Assembly (NCBI RefSeq): GCF_037975245.1
Contig: NC_092579.1
Coordinates: 19,428,678 to 19,492,677 of the forward strand
Source: Apostichopus japonicus
Lineage: Eukaryota > Echinodermata > Holothuroidea > Aspidochirotida > Stichopodidae
Length of the DNA: 64,000 nucleotides
Direction: 5' to 3'
Part shown: piece by piece, positions 50,435 to 63,069 of the stretch
Layout of the letters: each line of letters opens with the position of its first letter
Numbering within the stretch: position 1 is the stretch's first letter
The notes under the pieces: model-generated
The model's input: the letters and a program-made list of their open reading frames with translations, nothing else
Told to the model about the DNA's origin: nothing
Database searches by the model: none
Program-made: the position numbers and the translations under genes

Positions 50435-51712
50435 CAGGGGAGTATCCAGGATTTTCTAACCCGGGGGGCGCGAATTACTATCTAAGCGGAGCGCCACCAT
50501 CGGTTGGCGCGCAGCGTACAAGAAATTTTCTGGTTTTGATACCACCCAGATCACCGGAAATGGCACTTCTCGGGCTTGAAAATGACCAACCAGATGTACA
50601 CTTTTTGCCTGAGAACCAAGTATTTCCCAATAGTTTTTGTTTCCATCCATAACCTTTTTGAAGTTTGTCACCAGTCACACATCATGTTCAACCTCATCGC
50701 ATGTCCTGTGGATCATTGCTTTTGTAGGTGATTCTACGTCGCGGCCCACAATATCCGTCAGCCCCACTTTTCAAGGTTTTAAGCCCATTATTTGTTCAGA
50801 ATTTGAAAATTTAAGTTTCTCGTGATTAAACTCAATTCAAAAATACCAATAATGTTGCACAAAATTTCATCTACGGACAACCAATATAGAAAAACCAAAG
50901 GGCGGCGGAAACACTTTTAATCTGGGGGGGGGGGCACCGACATCAAAGGGCACTTTGCAGATATTCGATTGGACTGATGCAGCCTTATATTTAGTACCCT
51001 TTATAAATCTTATTGTATTTATCTTATTTGCGTATACACATCATCCCATCAACGCCCCCCCCCCCCCCCCTCAAGGAAAATATGCATACTAGGACTGCAA
51101 TATCCAATGTGCAAATTAGGAAACATGGAACAAGTTTTCTTTTGAGACAAAATGAGGTGAAATCATGCTAGTTGCTAATGTAGGAATCTTCCGAATTAGA
51201 ATTTATTTCTTGTTAATATCTTACGATTTTTTCCATTCGAAATAGCTTTGAGTTTGACCCACAGAAATTCATTAGAAAGTCAGCGGCGTAGCCAGGATTT
51301 GCAAAGTTGTAAGCACGACTATCTGAGCGGAGCGCCACCATCGGTTGGCGCGGAGCGTGCAAGAAATTTTTTTGTTTTACAAACCCCTCAGATGGCCGGA
51401 AACGGCCCTTCCCGAGTGTTCATTCTGGTTCCCTGGCCTCTTGCTAACTTGAGACACCTCAATTTTTATGTAGAAAAAGGGCACATTTTTAACCTGAGGA
51501 AAAGTGGGGGGGGCACGTGCCCCCTGTGCCCCCCAGTTCCGCCGCCCTTGGAAAAACCTCCTTGAACCCCTAACAGACCGGTCAATATTGCACGAGTAGA
51601 GGGACGTGTGATGAAGAATGTGGGTCAGAAATTTTCAAAAATTCAGACACAGTTAATTTCTTGGTGTACAAATATTAAAACCTCTTATAACGGCTATTAT
51701 AAAACTTGGTTG
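50435..51712. mobile_element. Dispersed hAT-type repeat, second copy, interrupted by a nested element
   Basis: 50435-50896 and 51559-51712 are colinear with 19679-20270. The first part starts CAGGGGAGTATCCAGGATTT and includes CCAGATCACCGGAAATGGCA and AATGACCAACCAGATGTA; the second includes AACCCCTAACAGACCGGTCA. The right end is lost. Non-coding. Confidence 0.85.
50897..51550. mobile_element. Nested non-autonomous element of 654 bp
   Basis: Ends AAAGGGCGGCGGAA and, on the other strand, CAAGGGCGGCGGAA, flanked by GAAAAACC at 50889-50896 and 51551-51558. The related copy at 20 kb gives the uninterrupted site, so the insertion is documented directly. Internally another repeat end, CAGCGGCGTAGCCAGG, starts at 51281. 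hAT-like by duplication length. Confidence 0.82.
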
Positions 51713-52132
51713 AAGGAAATGAAAAATAGCAGATATTTCCGAAACCGAACAATACACACATAGGCGTAGGAGGCGGGGGGTGGGGGCTGCAGCCCCTAAT
51801 TCGCCATTACTAATGTAAAAGAGAGTTTTAACATAATTGGACTTCCATGATTTTTCTCCATCTACATAAGACATTTCGTTGTTTACATTAGCATCCCGCG
51901 TTATACTGTGCCACTTTGACGGACCGTACGGTACACGATGGCATCTGATGTAATAACCGATGCTTGCTTATATGATATTGACATTAACATGTTGGACGCG
52001 CGCTTTGCGCGCGAAAATTTTTGGTTATTTTTTTCGGGCAAGTCGGACAATTTTGAGGCTGTTCATCCTGGAACGCCATTTTCATGCTCACTGATATGAT
52101 GTGATATCTGCTGTTTGCTTTACAAATTCGAA

Positions 52133-52950
52133 CAGGCGCGTAGCGAGGAATTTGCCAAGGAAAGGGCGAAGCCTGTAGGCAAATTATCTGAGCGTAGCGC
52201 CCCCCATTAGTTGGCGAGAAGCGTATAAGAAAATTTTGCCCGAAATGCCTCCCAGATCGCTGGAAATGGCACTACCCAGGACCATTTGTTGGCGCGAAAC
52301 GTACAAGCAAATTTTGGCCGAAAATGCCTCCCAGATCGCTGGAAATGACACTTCCCAGGCCTTGTAAGTTGCATCTAAGCACTTTCTATTTTGAAATTAC
52401 TAGCGATATCATTAAATAATATGCTGAAGGGGGGGGGGGCGGTCGCCCCCTTCCCGAAATTTGTCATGTTCCCCGACAACACGGTCGAGTTCGAGACCAG
52501 CCACAGTTGGTTTCATAGCACCGTTCTACAATTGATTAAGGCGTATATACACACACACGCGTTATGATATACCATATATAGTATATAGATCATGAGTAAG
52601 AGAAGAAAAATGGAAACGTCAAAAATTGAGTTGTCGGTGTAAGGGGTAGGGTGAGGCACACGCCTCTTCCGAAATCCTTGATCCGTCACTGGCTACCCTG
52701 TGTATATAATAGGGATCAGCGTTGTAATAATGTCACTGTTCCTCTTTCTCTTCCCGGTGTCTTGGCGTTTTTCTTTAACTCCCTCCTTTTCTCCTTTTTC
52801 TCTCTTTCTTCTTTTTCTTTTCCCTTCCTTCCTCTCCTCCTCCTCTTTCCCCCCTCTTTTTTCCTTTTTTCTTCTTTTTTTTTTCTCTCCTCTTTTTCTT
52901 ACCCGGGGGGCGCGCGCCCCCAACGCCCCCCCTGGATACGCACCTGATAA
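52133..52950. repeat. Related hAT-type repeat fragments, third cluster
   Basis: Starts CAGGCGCGTAGCGAGGAA at 52133. Contains two tandem 78-bp copies of the module with CTCCCAGATCGCTGGAAATG (from 52211 and 52289). Opposite-strand ends follow: a GATCCGTCACTG end near 52690 and a GGATACGCACCTG end at 52946. No matching 8-bp duplications were found, so these are probably several truncated copies. A pyrimidine-rich tract lies at 52740-52905. Confidence 0.7.
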
Positions 52951-55600
52951 AGCTTCAACTTTAATTTCGGTTAAATGAGTTTTAATTTCCGGTTTTTCAA
53001 ATCTGGTAAACTAATATTTTATGAGGGATCAACTTTCATGATATTTCATACTTGAATGTACTGCGTGGGATGCTCTAACCTTAATGGAAAAAATAAAATT
53101 TTAGGAAAATTACTTTTAATCCAGTTTTTAAATTTTGCGACACTATGTGCAACACTTTTTCTTAATTTGCATACCCTATGTGAAATGGTCTAATAAAGTT
53201 TCCGATTAATACATGCTGTTACTATATCAGTGACAGATCTAGAGTTTCATAGGCTACCTGTTCAACATTTATAGGCTACGGCTACAATCCAGATTACCGT
53301 ACGCAGCGTGTTCTTATATCATTCAGTGAAATTGAACATCTTGGTTTACGATTGGAGTGGTGTATGTAGATTATTAGAGTCTTCCCGAATGCAATAACAA
53401 TTGACAACAATGCCTTACATGTGGAACATTTACGGAACAATAGAAAATTAAATGATAATTTGATGAATTCAATTTTCATTGGTTGACACAGATAGGTAAC
53501 AGAAAGAAGGAAATATGCCGCCAGAGATTGATAATGAAGTTCAACCGTACATCACAATTGATCTACAAATACGATCAGGGTGTGCATTATGCGTGACTTG
53601 ATGTGCATGTGACGGTCACAGTGTGACTTGTGACAGGTCCAAAAAATGATGCCATTCTCTTACACAATTTATTTCCATCTTATCTGAACACAACTTATTC
53701 ATGAAACAGTTCATATCCTTGTAGCATTAATAAAATTGCCGTTCTCAAATGATGGCGTGGATAATGAATGAACATATGAAGACAAATTACATTTATATAT
53801 TCCGTTGATGCACAAACCATGATATTATAATAACATACGTAATAACTCTCGTTAGCCCAATCCATGTTTTGAAAATTTATGTGAATACTTGAATTCTAGT
53901 ACTAGACCAATATTCCAAACTGTGTTATTTCAACCCAACGGCTGCATTCTGAGCCAGTCACAAAGAATTTTGCCCATATTCTGTAATATTCTGGCTTATC
54001 TTCAATATAAGATCACTGTAGCAATCATCCCAGCAAAGTATTGGGAAGTAAAATGCAATAACTGTATATAGCGAAATATAATCATGATGTGTTTTCACTT
54101 TGTGTTCCTTTGTATAAGTGGGTCTCAACCGGGATAGCTTCGTTCTTTATATGGGACAATCTGTTCAGTTTGACCAAACATATCCACCCAAATAATTCCG
54201 CTTATCGTAACACTGCCAACTCGAGCAATTCCAATATACAATGCTACGGTATTCTTGCTTAATCTCATTTTTGGAAAGGCACAGGCTATTTAATTATGGG
54301 TTTAACTCAATGTGTTCTCCTACAATTTTGAGAGCTGAACATGGCTGAAATTCCAACTGGATGGGTTTTGGAGCCAGAAAATTCCGAATGCTGCCTTTTT
54401 TTTGGGGGGGGGGCGGGGCTGTTAATAACTCACATGGAAATTTTCAATTGTTTACTTCATTCCAACTGAGCATTTCGAATGAAGTGAACAATTAAACATT
54501 TTGCAGAAAATATGTCAACTAACGGGTCAAAGTTTTACATATGTTGATGGCACTTTTAAGCTACCGTAGATTAGCATTGAGCGTTTTATCGTATTTCATA
54601 GAGACATAAGCCTATATATCTTGAACTTACTTGGAGCTAGCGAACAGGGTCAACCCACCCAATAGCAAAATTATGTATAAATAAACCGAATTGAAGCTGG
54701 CGAACGTTGTACAGTAGTCTATTAGGCTTTTTTTTTTTTTAGAGTATTACAAATCATGCGAAGTTTTGTACGGTGAAGTATAAGGATCGCGAGATGCAAT
54801 TTCTCAAAGAGGCAAGGAAAACGTGGTAAATATTACTATTTGGTCAATTTTTACCAAATTTTGTAGGTCATTTACAATCACAAGAATATTTGAATAGGCC
54901 TAGGTAAATTAGAGCGTTACAGTCGGAAATTCCGATTGTCGCACTCAAATGTTCCAGCTATCGTCAGTTTTACCAAGATTTGGGGGGGGGGGGTGACAAC
55001 CCCAACACCCTCTAGCGACGTCCCTGCTTTCAGTAAGGGTGTGGGTGGATGGCGACAGGTGGTGGATATCTAGTCAAAGGATGAATAGACCAATCAAATG
55101 TCAAATGTAGTATGTTATGACAATACAAGCGGGGCGGGGGCATATCATCACCAAATTATGAAGGTACCTAGAAAGAACACCCTTGTAGAAAGTCTTTCTA
55201 CTATTCATTCCCACTCATTTATTATGTAACTTGCTCTGCATCGAGTACAATTCTTTTCCCAAATTATCTAGTATAGGTTTTCAATGGACTGTTACATGTG
55301 GAAATTAGAAAAAGGTAGACAAAGAGATGGAAAAAAAAATACACACACAATGAATATTACCAATCAGAATTATACTTGGGGTCACCTGAACTTTCAAGAC
55401 CTATCAAATATTTTAGTCACTTGAATGTGAGCTACACAAAACACACCCACTCCATATAAGGTATGAAAAATGGCTCATAAACCTACCATACCACTGTAGT
55501 GTTGCCCTAATGTAGAACTTGTCCTTAAATTTTATGAGAGGTTTGTTACAAATACAAGTTATTACTTCCAGAGGCACTGCTTAAAATATGACAGAAGTCA
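52951..55600. other. Non-coding stretch between the two spliced genes
   Basis: No gene recognised. A hAT-like right end (complement of CAGGGACGTCGCTAGAG) lies near 55009-55030, without a matching left end. Poly-G runs occur at 54406 and 54982. Confidence 0.5.
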
Positions 55601-55602
55601 TG

Positions 55603-55608
55603 TTTATT
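55603..55608 (-). terminator. Poly(A) signal AATAAA of the KDZ-like gene
   Basis: AATAAA on the minus strand nine bases past the stop codon at 55617-55619, consistent with a very short 3' UTR. Confidence 0.6.
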
Positions 55609-55616
55609 ATGCATTT

Positions 55617-58600
55617 TCATCTCCTTCTTCGACGAATGGAAAATAAATGATCACAAGTGGAAGTTACTGACCAGGAAATTAAAATTAAATAAATGCAAAA
55701 TCCATCATCTTCACTCAAGGTTAACTGATTTACCGGAATATCAATATTTCCTCTACGAGCTATAGCAAATTGACTTTTTAATATAGGAGATAAAGAATCA
55801 ATAGAAGACTTCTTTCCTCTGTAATGAACTAATAGGCCTTCTTCCTTCAGTGACCGGGGTTGATGCAGCTCTAAATTTGAAATAAGGTTATGAAGTATTG
55901 AGGCCTGAACTTCATAAAACTCAATGGTGTTCTTCATCTCCTTTGTGATGATATTTTCCTCTTCATTCGCTCTGTATAGCATATTGAGGGCACACACTGC
56001 TTTCCTCTTCACACCCATTGGAATTTTTTGTTTGTCCTGTAAATTAACAAATAAGTATGTTCCCTTATTGAACAATTAAATAACAATATGTATGTATTAA
56101 CAATGCATTCATTGTACACATTCTAAATACAGTAACCAAATGAATGGGCTACATGGTGTGACTGTTCCAGTGATGCAGTCATTGTTATTGTGCACATATT
56201 TTCTACAAATAAATGACTAAATATACATGTATAAAGTTTCATCTTTTAAACTGCAAAGAGGCTTGCAGTCACCAGCAGGATTACAATCTATGATCCCTGT
56301 TTGCTCTATATGTGGATGATCTATGTATGACACATGTTTCCATCTAGTTTAAAACAGTAATGGTCAGTGATGTCAGTCCTACTTTGTCTGCTGTTGTTAG
56401 GAACCAAACAAAATTGTTGTTGACTGTCTACCCTGTAACAACCAGAGCAAATAGATATATGTACATTTAAAGGTACAATGACTCAGAAAAACAACTGATC
56501 AGTCAGTCAACTGTCAAACATATACAATAATAATTACCGTTGAATGTGCATCATCCAAATAATGATACAAATTATTGGACAAGTCAGCCACTTGTGCAAT
56601 GTAATTGGTTGGTCAAGTCTGAAAATTCCATTGTAGGTTTGGATGAGACCCTTTATGGATGCAGAAGATTTTTTAATCTGCTTCCCTACCCGCTGTGCAA
56701 TAGCTTGTCCATCTAAATTGCAAAAAAAAACAACAGAAAATAGCATTTATGATTATCAAAATGAGAATATAGCCCTTATGAATGTTCTCCTTTAATGCTG
56801 ACTTACATAGTCTAGTACATTAAAAAATAAAACACTCACATTCTCTGCAAATCTCCTGAATTTCAGAGTTTGATTTCTGTGCGACATCCCGGCATTTTTG
56901 GAGGCACAAACATAGTGAGGCAGCTAAAAAAATAAAAACAAAGAATAAATAAATAAAACGCTAGTAAACAATTGGAAACAAAAGTCAAATGTTTAGCCAC
57001 ATCTTCCTGATTATACTTTGGTCGAGACATATAATGCCTAAATAAACTCATCTGACAGTGAAGGCAGATGCTATTGAAAGCAAACATTCACATTTAATCC
57101 CATAGTGCATACCTATGGCCATTAGACAAGTTACAAACACTCAAGAATGAGTTTAAGAAAACAAACATAGAGTGAAACATAAGGGTTCTTGAAGCAGACA
57201 AATTTGATTGAAGGTACATTTGGAAATACCTGTTGTGTCAGAGTTGTGCCAAAACAAACAAGGTTATCATTGCTGCTTTCTTCTGTTCTTCCACCTGCTT
57301 AATGCATTATAAGAACTGCACTGATAATTGTTCAACCCTCTGATATATGTGAACTCCACAAAACATGTAGCAATCACTAAATAAAATAACAACACTTCTC
57401 GTCTGGTCATTACTCTGTTCACCTGATTAAACGATAAGCTGAATAAATAACATCATTTAAACTGTTTGCATACAAACCGCCATTGTCTCTTTTCAATACA
57501 ACAAGGAACACACAGACCAATACATGGCACACCCATGCAGCTCATTTGGCCGAGTAGGTCCCTTTTTGGCAGGTACATGGAAATAACATTACCCACACAA
57601 AGTGATTTTACTGCCTATTCTTTTTTCTACTCAACATTTCCAATAACTAAAATATAACATCACAAATAACAATGTGCTGATGCAAGTAAGAAGGCCTAAA
57701 GAGTGCCATTGATGACTGATCTTAAAGGCATTTTGAGAGCAGACTTATTCTTGGGAAGCTAAATGCAAACTCATAGTGCCATGATAGTAACTTTTGGGAA
57801 GTGCCATCTCAGGCCTTCACCACACTAATTCCGATGGCATCAATATTTGTTTGATTGTATTGAACATTTGAAGAACTTTAACCTGTATTTCATTGGGGAT
57901 GGTTTAATTGGCTACAGTTTTGAAAACTCATGGGATAGGATGAAGCTTACCTTGGTTGCAAACCTTTCCCATGGCAAAGTGGCGAAGTGCATCAGAGAGA
58001 AGGTCGATGCGATGCGAAGGGGTCATCTCTTTGGTTATGTGGGCAAACTTTCTTAAATAAGACCACAACTTTTCCATGCCTTCTCCATCTGTCAGCCCAT
58101 AATCTTTCCTCCACCTTGTGCTGTATGCAACCTGAAAAGGACAGATGTTTACCTTTACAGGGGCTATAAGTGTGCCCTAAATGCTAAGTATGCCAAAATG
58201 GGCAAAACAAGAAATAGTTTGATGAGCAACTTTGACCATTTTCGACTATTTGTTGTGTCTAAATCATTTAGACTGTCAAATACATTGAAATCACATTTAA
58301 TTTAGTTTCAACAGTCTTTCACTGAATTTTGGAACAATCAAAAAATGTGTCAGTCATGACAAACGAACACACTCTCTGTATACACACACAAACCCCTTGC
58401 ATGAATACAGTAGGTTAGAATTCTAGTGAAAGCTAAAGGACAGCAAAATATGTGTTTCTATACCTGGCATTGCACCTTATGCCCATATGCATGAAAAACA
58501 GGAAGTGCAAGGTCATATCCTGTAAGTTGTGGCAAGTTTTTCTGTAAGATAATAGAAGTGAAAATGTTATCATGAATATGTTTTGTTGACCGTGAATTAT

Positions 58601-61600
58601 GCAATGACTTTAATAATAATTTCATTGCTATGATCTTGTTTGGTTTTCTTAGCTTCTTTTTGTAATTTTTTGTTATAAAATATATGACAACATACTATTG
58701 ATGCAAAGAAATTTTAGTTATCTGATAGCAGTTGTTAACTGAATATATTTCTGCAGTTATTGTTCATTTCTATAAGTCAAAATGATCAACTGCTTCTCTA
58801 ATACATCTCAATCCTTTCTGATGACATGAAGAAATTTCATATTTCAACTTTGAAATATAAGTAACAAAACTATTTACCTTAATATGTGTGTCAAACTTGC
58901 ATGCTATATCATAAATGACATGATGATGCAAGGTACTACGCGTCAGTAATTTCTTCAGTAAAAGAGCAGGGTATGCATACCTGAAATCAATGAATAATAA
59001 TATTAATATATATTGAAAAGTGATGCTATGATGTTGCTAAAGTGAGTTGGCATCTTTTATCTATAGTTAGAGAGAATTTCAGAGACGAGATGTGTAAGTT
59101 GAGGTGATTGAACAATGTAGATCAATCAGAAAATTATATCCTGTCTGCCTTTCAAACAAAGCAAGAGCTTATGCTTAACGCATGTTGTTTGGGTCAAATG
59201 TGATTCATTCCATGTGACATACCTTTCACCGTGGCGCATGCTCAGAAAAAGACGGGGCACACCATGGCGACAAGCTGAGCCAAATACACCAGTGGCATCT
59301 AAGTTTGCGGTCTTATTCTTCGTTCTGATAACGGATGTGGCTTGAAAACTGTTGCACTCCTGTTAAATTTACAAACATGTTAATTAGCCTGAAATGATGC
59401 CAATAGTTGCGTGAACAAGCGTCTCATATTGCAATATCGAAGCAAATATGAACTGTTCTTTATCTTGTTTTAATATGATACTTTAAGCAGTCAAAATTCT
59501 CCCGATGCTTTATTAAGTATCACATCTAGGAATTTAGATTAGATTATTGATAGCAACATTAATGATGATAAATAGCAATTGTTCTTTAAAAATGTGCGGA
59601 GAAACCACACAAACAGTCTGCAGTATTTGTTAAGAAGCCATGTACTGTGCAAGTCTGAAATGAGTGTTGCTGGTACAATGTGCCTGTAATATGTTGAACT
59701 TACTTGATGTTCTTCCTTACTAGATGTCTGTGTACTGTACTGGTCGACATAGTCATCCACTTCTTCCTGGTTGATGAAAAATTTAGAAGCATGCTTGGGT
59801 GGCTCTAAGCTTGTTCCTGATTTTTTTTTCCTCACCAGACCAAAGTTAGCATCAAGTGACACAAATATGCTATCATTTTTCTGCAGAATGAAAAAAGGCA
59901 GTTCTTTCAATTAATCATGTTCTGTCTTCTCTTTGTTGTACTATGAGGATGGAATGCTTATGTTACTTTCATTTTAAATGTGAACTGTAGAGTGCATTTT
60001 CAACACAAATTACTGCATGTATGGTCAATGTACATTGTGATGGGTTACTTTTCAATATTAAATGTCTTTGAAAAACAAACATTACCCAATGGTTTGTTTC
60101 ATTTCCTTTCTTATCATTTGCTTCTGGTTATTGAGGATGCATTGCAAGGGTCATTCACACACTAGCCTACAAAAAGAAGTAAGTCACAGCTTGTTTTGGT
60201 TACCAGAGTGCGTGACATCTAGGGCACCCAGCTATCTGTCAAACATTTCCCAGTGCATTTTGGTCTGTTACTTTACACACTTAAAGTTGTGGTTATGACA
60301 AAGTTATGATTCTAGTTGTCTTTGGCATTTAAATAACTCATGCCGCAGTGTTACCAGCCACATGCCAATATTCAAATCACTGCTGCAGCCAAATGAACAT
60401 TATTGCCAATAACAATTAATTAGTTATGAACACACAGTGAAAATTACCTTTGGGCAAGCTGGACAAGCTGAGCCATCATCATACAAGCCTTCTTCTTCCT
60501 CAGGGAGCCTTTCAGTTTTATAATGAAAGAAGCGAAACTCTTCAAATGTCTCGTGTGTTAATGTGCGATACAAGTATGCAGTCTGAAAGAACAAACAATA
60601 CATTACCATGTAAGGTCATAACTCACTCTACAGATATAAGGTCAGCAAGTATATGAAATTTCAGTCACAAAATACAGAACGCCTGTCAGAATTGTAATAA
60701 ATTTTAAGGATAAATAAAGCTAAGCACAACAGTTGACCCATTAGAAAAAGAATACATTTTTTAATTCACAAAAGCAAACAACTGATTGACTTTACAAATA
60801 ATGCCTGGTGTGAAGAGCTGACATATATTCATCATGTTTTAAATGTTGATACAATATGTTAAAAACCAAAAATGTTAAAACCACTTACCGATGCTATCTG
60901 TATGGTTATCTGTACAACTTAAATAGCAACTACTGCATCAGCAAAATAAGATATTTCAGGATCACTTTATACATAATTTATGCTCACAATCTGAAATATA
61001 TTAGAAGAATGGTTGACTCCTTTAAAGACACTAGAGAATGTGATGATACCTAACATGAATGATCAGGCATTTTGAATCATGACATACTGTATGTAACAAA
61101 CCAGTTCTATTTCATATCCATTTCATGTATTATGCCAATGATAGAAATACATTTATGCTCCACAAAAAAGCTCATCGACCTACCTCGGAATCTGACATGT
61201 AATTTTTCCACTGTAAGGAATGGCATATAGCTCGCAGTGAGGATTGAGTTTCTAGTAACAGGACTCTCATCCATTCCAGCAGTTCAATACGAATAGCACA
61301 TCTTGGTCCTTTTGCACTGGAGGGCCAATAGCCACATCGTACAAGACTCTCAACTTCCGGTACACATGAACAGAATATAAAATCACATGTGTGACCTCTC
61401 CCTTATAGAGCAAGAAACATAAAGAAATGTATTTGGATGTAGAATGGTGAGCAAACAAACGTTAATCTTCAAGAGAAACCATGAAATTTAATTGTACACA
61501 TGCATTCTACCAAGCTGGTTTATTTGTGTTTAACCTGCCTTCTCCCTCATTTCTTTTCTACTTTTCCACTTGTGTACGTTACACGATAAAACCAACCGGA

Positions 61601-63065
61601 ATTTAGCTCTTCTGAGGAACCATTTTTATACTGACTGAAAGGTACATTTATCGTTTGTTGGTAACATCAACACTACATTGCAGAAAATTTCATGTGACAT
61701 CAAAAGACACCACAAACTGACATTCAAATTACCCCATTTACTAAAACTCTGGTAAATTTTTTTGTTATTTGCATAACAAGTAATGCATGTAACTATCTAC
61801 CATTTACATTAAGTGGGATGTGGTACCTGTTCTAGGGTGTCATCAAGCATATCAAATATGAAAACTCATCATGCTCAGAAGTTCACACCTGCAAAACATT
61901 AATTTGCAACTAATCAAATGAAAAACAAACTATTGGTGTTTTTACAGTACCTCTATGGTCAAATACGTCCATTGACCTCATGAAAACGTTACCGCAGTCT
62001 TCATGGTGGGTAGCCTTCAGCTCTTTCTTAAAGTTGAAAGTGGAACGAACACCATCCTTAACAAATATAATCAAAATAATAAAATAATAAATGAATAATA
62101 AATAAATAAAATTATATGCACAGCGGTTCGTGATCATTTTTGTGAGTCATACACTAATTTTTGAACTTCTTGTTAAGAATCAACCCCCTCCTAAAAGAAG
62201 ATTGTCATGTTCAGTAAATTTCAGTCCACAATTCAAAGTAGTAAGTCCAAACTTGAATGTTTTCAGATCTTGACCTCTGTTGACTGACTATTCACCTTTA
62301 CTTTACAGACCTCTGCTGGCCTTTAATTTACATTTGGAGTTCATAAACAAAGTACTTCTTGGTTTATCATGTCTACAATCCAATGCATAACATAGACAAA
62401 CACATATAGCATTACCATCACATATGCTTCCTTTGCTTTGACAGGGAATAAACATCAACACTGACATGCATCAGTACATCGTATACATCTAATGGCCCAC
62501 CAATCCTATCATAGTTCCTGAACCCCTTACCCACAGCCCCATATAACCTATATACATATGGTACAGATTCTGAAGTAAGGCAAATATAGTAGTATACCTT
62601 GTACTGCACTAAGTTGTGAAACTTTGTATTCAGTGCATGCTTTTCCACTGCACATCCAGGGCACATCACTGGTCGAGTGTCGCAGTCAAAGCAGATGACC
62701 AATACTTCAGGGGAGGGTTGAGAACAAACCTGGCAACAGGTACAAGAGGGTACAGAGGATTCAATGTAGGCAGTTTGTACATTTCTTCTAATATTTTGCC
62801 ATGCTCTGACTTCTTCCTCTTTCTTGGTTGGTTCAGTCTCTGCAGCTGATGGACTTTTCTCTATCCTCACCTCAGCAGCCACATGATCCATAGATGGAGT
62901 TCGACTGGTCGATGGTGCTGTTCTGTCACATACATTTTCAGTCGAAACATGTGGTATATTGACCGGGAAAAACTTGACTGGAATCCTTGTAACAGACAGG
63001 TCTTTGTTGATGTGTTTTCTAGTAAAAACAAGTCTTTTGCGCTTGATTTTCTTCTTTGGAGGCAT
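55617..63065 (-). CDS. KDZ (Kyakuja-Dileera-Zisupton) transposase-like gene, twelve exons
   Basis: Reconstructed from splice sites and phases. Exons: 62598-63065, 61951-62056, 61184-61401, 60448-60582, 59704-59880, 59223-59359, 58878-58980, 58464-58541, 57951-58131, 56840-56923, 56538-56712, 55617-56036; about 760 residues. All phases agree except for one indel-like shift in the eleventh exon. Order: lysine-rich N-terminus that could be a nuclear signal; a cysteine cluster (CTCCQVC, CFDCD, CPGC, H) like the CxC domains found with KDZ transposases; a second Cys region; CPACPK; then the catalytic core with VSLDANF (first Asp), TGVFGSACRHGVPRLF, VIYDIACKFD (second Asp), PVFHAYGHKVQCQ and GLTDGEGMEKLW (Glu). 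A helical C-terminus follows. KDZ enzymes are RNase H-fold DNA transposases of eukaryotes. It may be a transposon copy or a domesticated gene; I saw no terminal repeats. AATAAA lies just past the stop. Confidence 0.88.
56538..56712 (-). CDS. KDZ exon 11 with an apparent frameshift
   Basis: The first part is in frame with the preceding exon (YGQAIAQRVGKQIKK up to LIQTYNGIF). The last part is in a different frame (YIAQVADLSNNLYHYLDD) that joins the final exon at phase 0. The shift lies between about 56610 and 56632. It is either an inactivating one-base indel or a sequencing error; I found no intron that would reconcile it. Confidence 0.65.
57951..58131 (-). CDS. KDZ exon 9: catalytic glutamate
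   Basis: 60 codons plus one base. Contains GLTDGEGMEKLWSYLRKF, the block with the catalytic Glu, then HRIDLLSDALRHF. Bounded by TTTTCAG and GTAAGC. It joins in phase to 56840-56923. Confidence 0.88.
58878..59359 (-). CDS. KDZ exons 6 and 7: CRHG motif and second catalytic aspartate
   Basis: Exon 59223-59359 ends in the CRHGVPRLFLSMRHGE block. Exon 58878-58980 gives VIYDIACKFDTH, the second Asp motif. The two join through a split Arg codon. These are the most family-specific blocks of the protein. Confidence 0.88.
59704..59880 (-). CDS. KDZ exon 5: first catalytic aspartate
   Basis: 59 codons, phase 0 on both sides. Contains FVSLDANFGLVRKKKSG, matching the D-x-NF motif of KDZ transposases, followed by a Glu/Asp-rich linker. 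Flanked by TTCTGCAG and GTAAGT. Confidence 0.85.
62598..63065 (-). CDS. KDZ exon 1: basic N-terminus and cysteine cluster
   Basis: 156 codons from ATG, ending at a TACAAG|GTATAC donor. The start MPPKKKIKRKR is a likely nuclear localisation signal. The end of the exon carries CTCCQVC, ICFDCD and CPGCAVEKH, a zinc-binding cluster typical of the region ahead of KDZ cores. The open frame runs on past the donor, but the continuation does not match the family. Confidence 0.85.
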
Positions 63066-63069
63066 ATTT

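Noticed and set aside
52693-52978. Open frames in the pyrimidine-rich tract
   Set aside because: Low-complexity Lys/Arg/Glu or Phe/Ser/Leu peptides; repeat artefact.
57230-57294. Possible extra KDZ exon with good AG and GT sites
   Set aside because: The exon at 57951-58131 joins 56840-56923 directly in the frame required downstream; including this segment would put the latter in a frame that leads to stops in the next exon.
62418-62597. Continuation of the first KDZ open frame beyond the donor
   Set aside because: A GTATAC donor and the family-like continuation in the next exon show it is intron.
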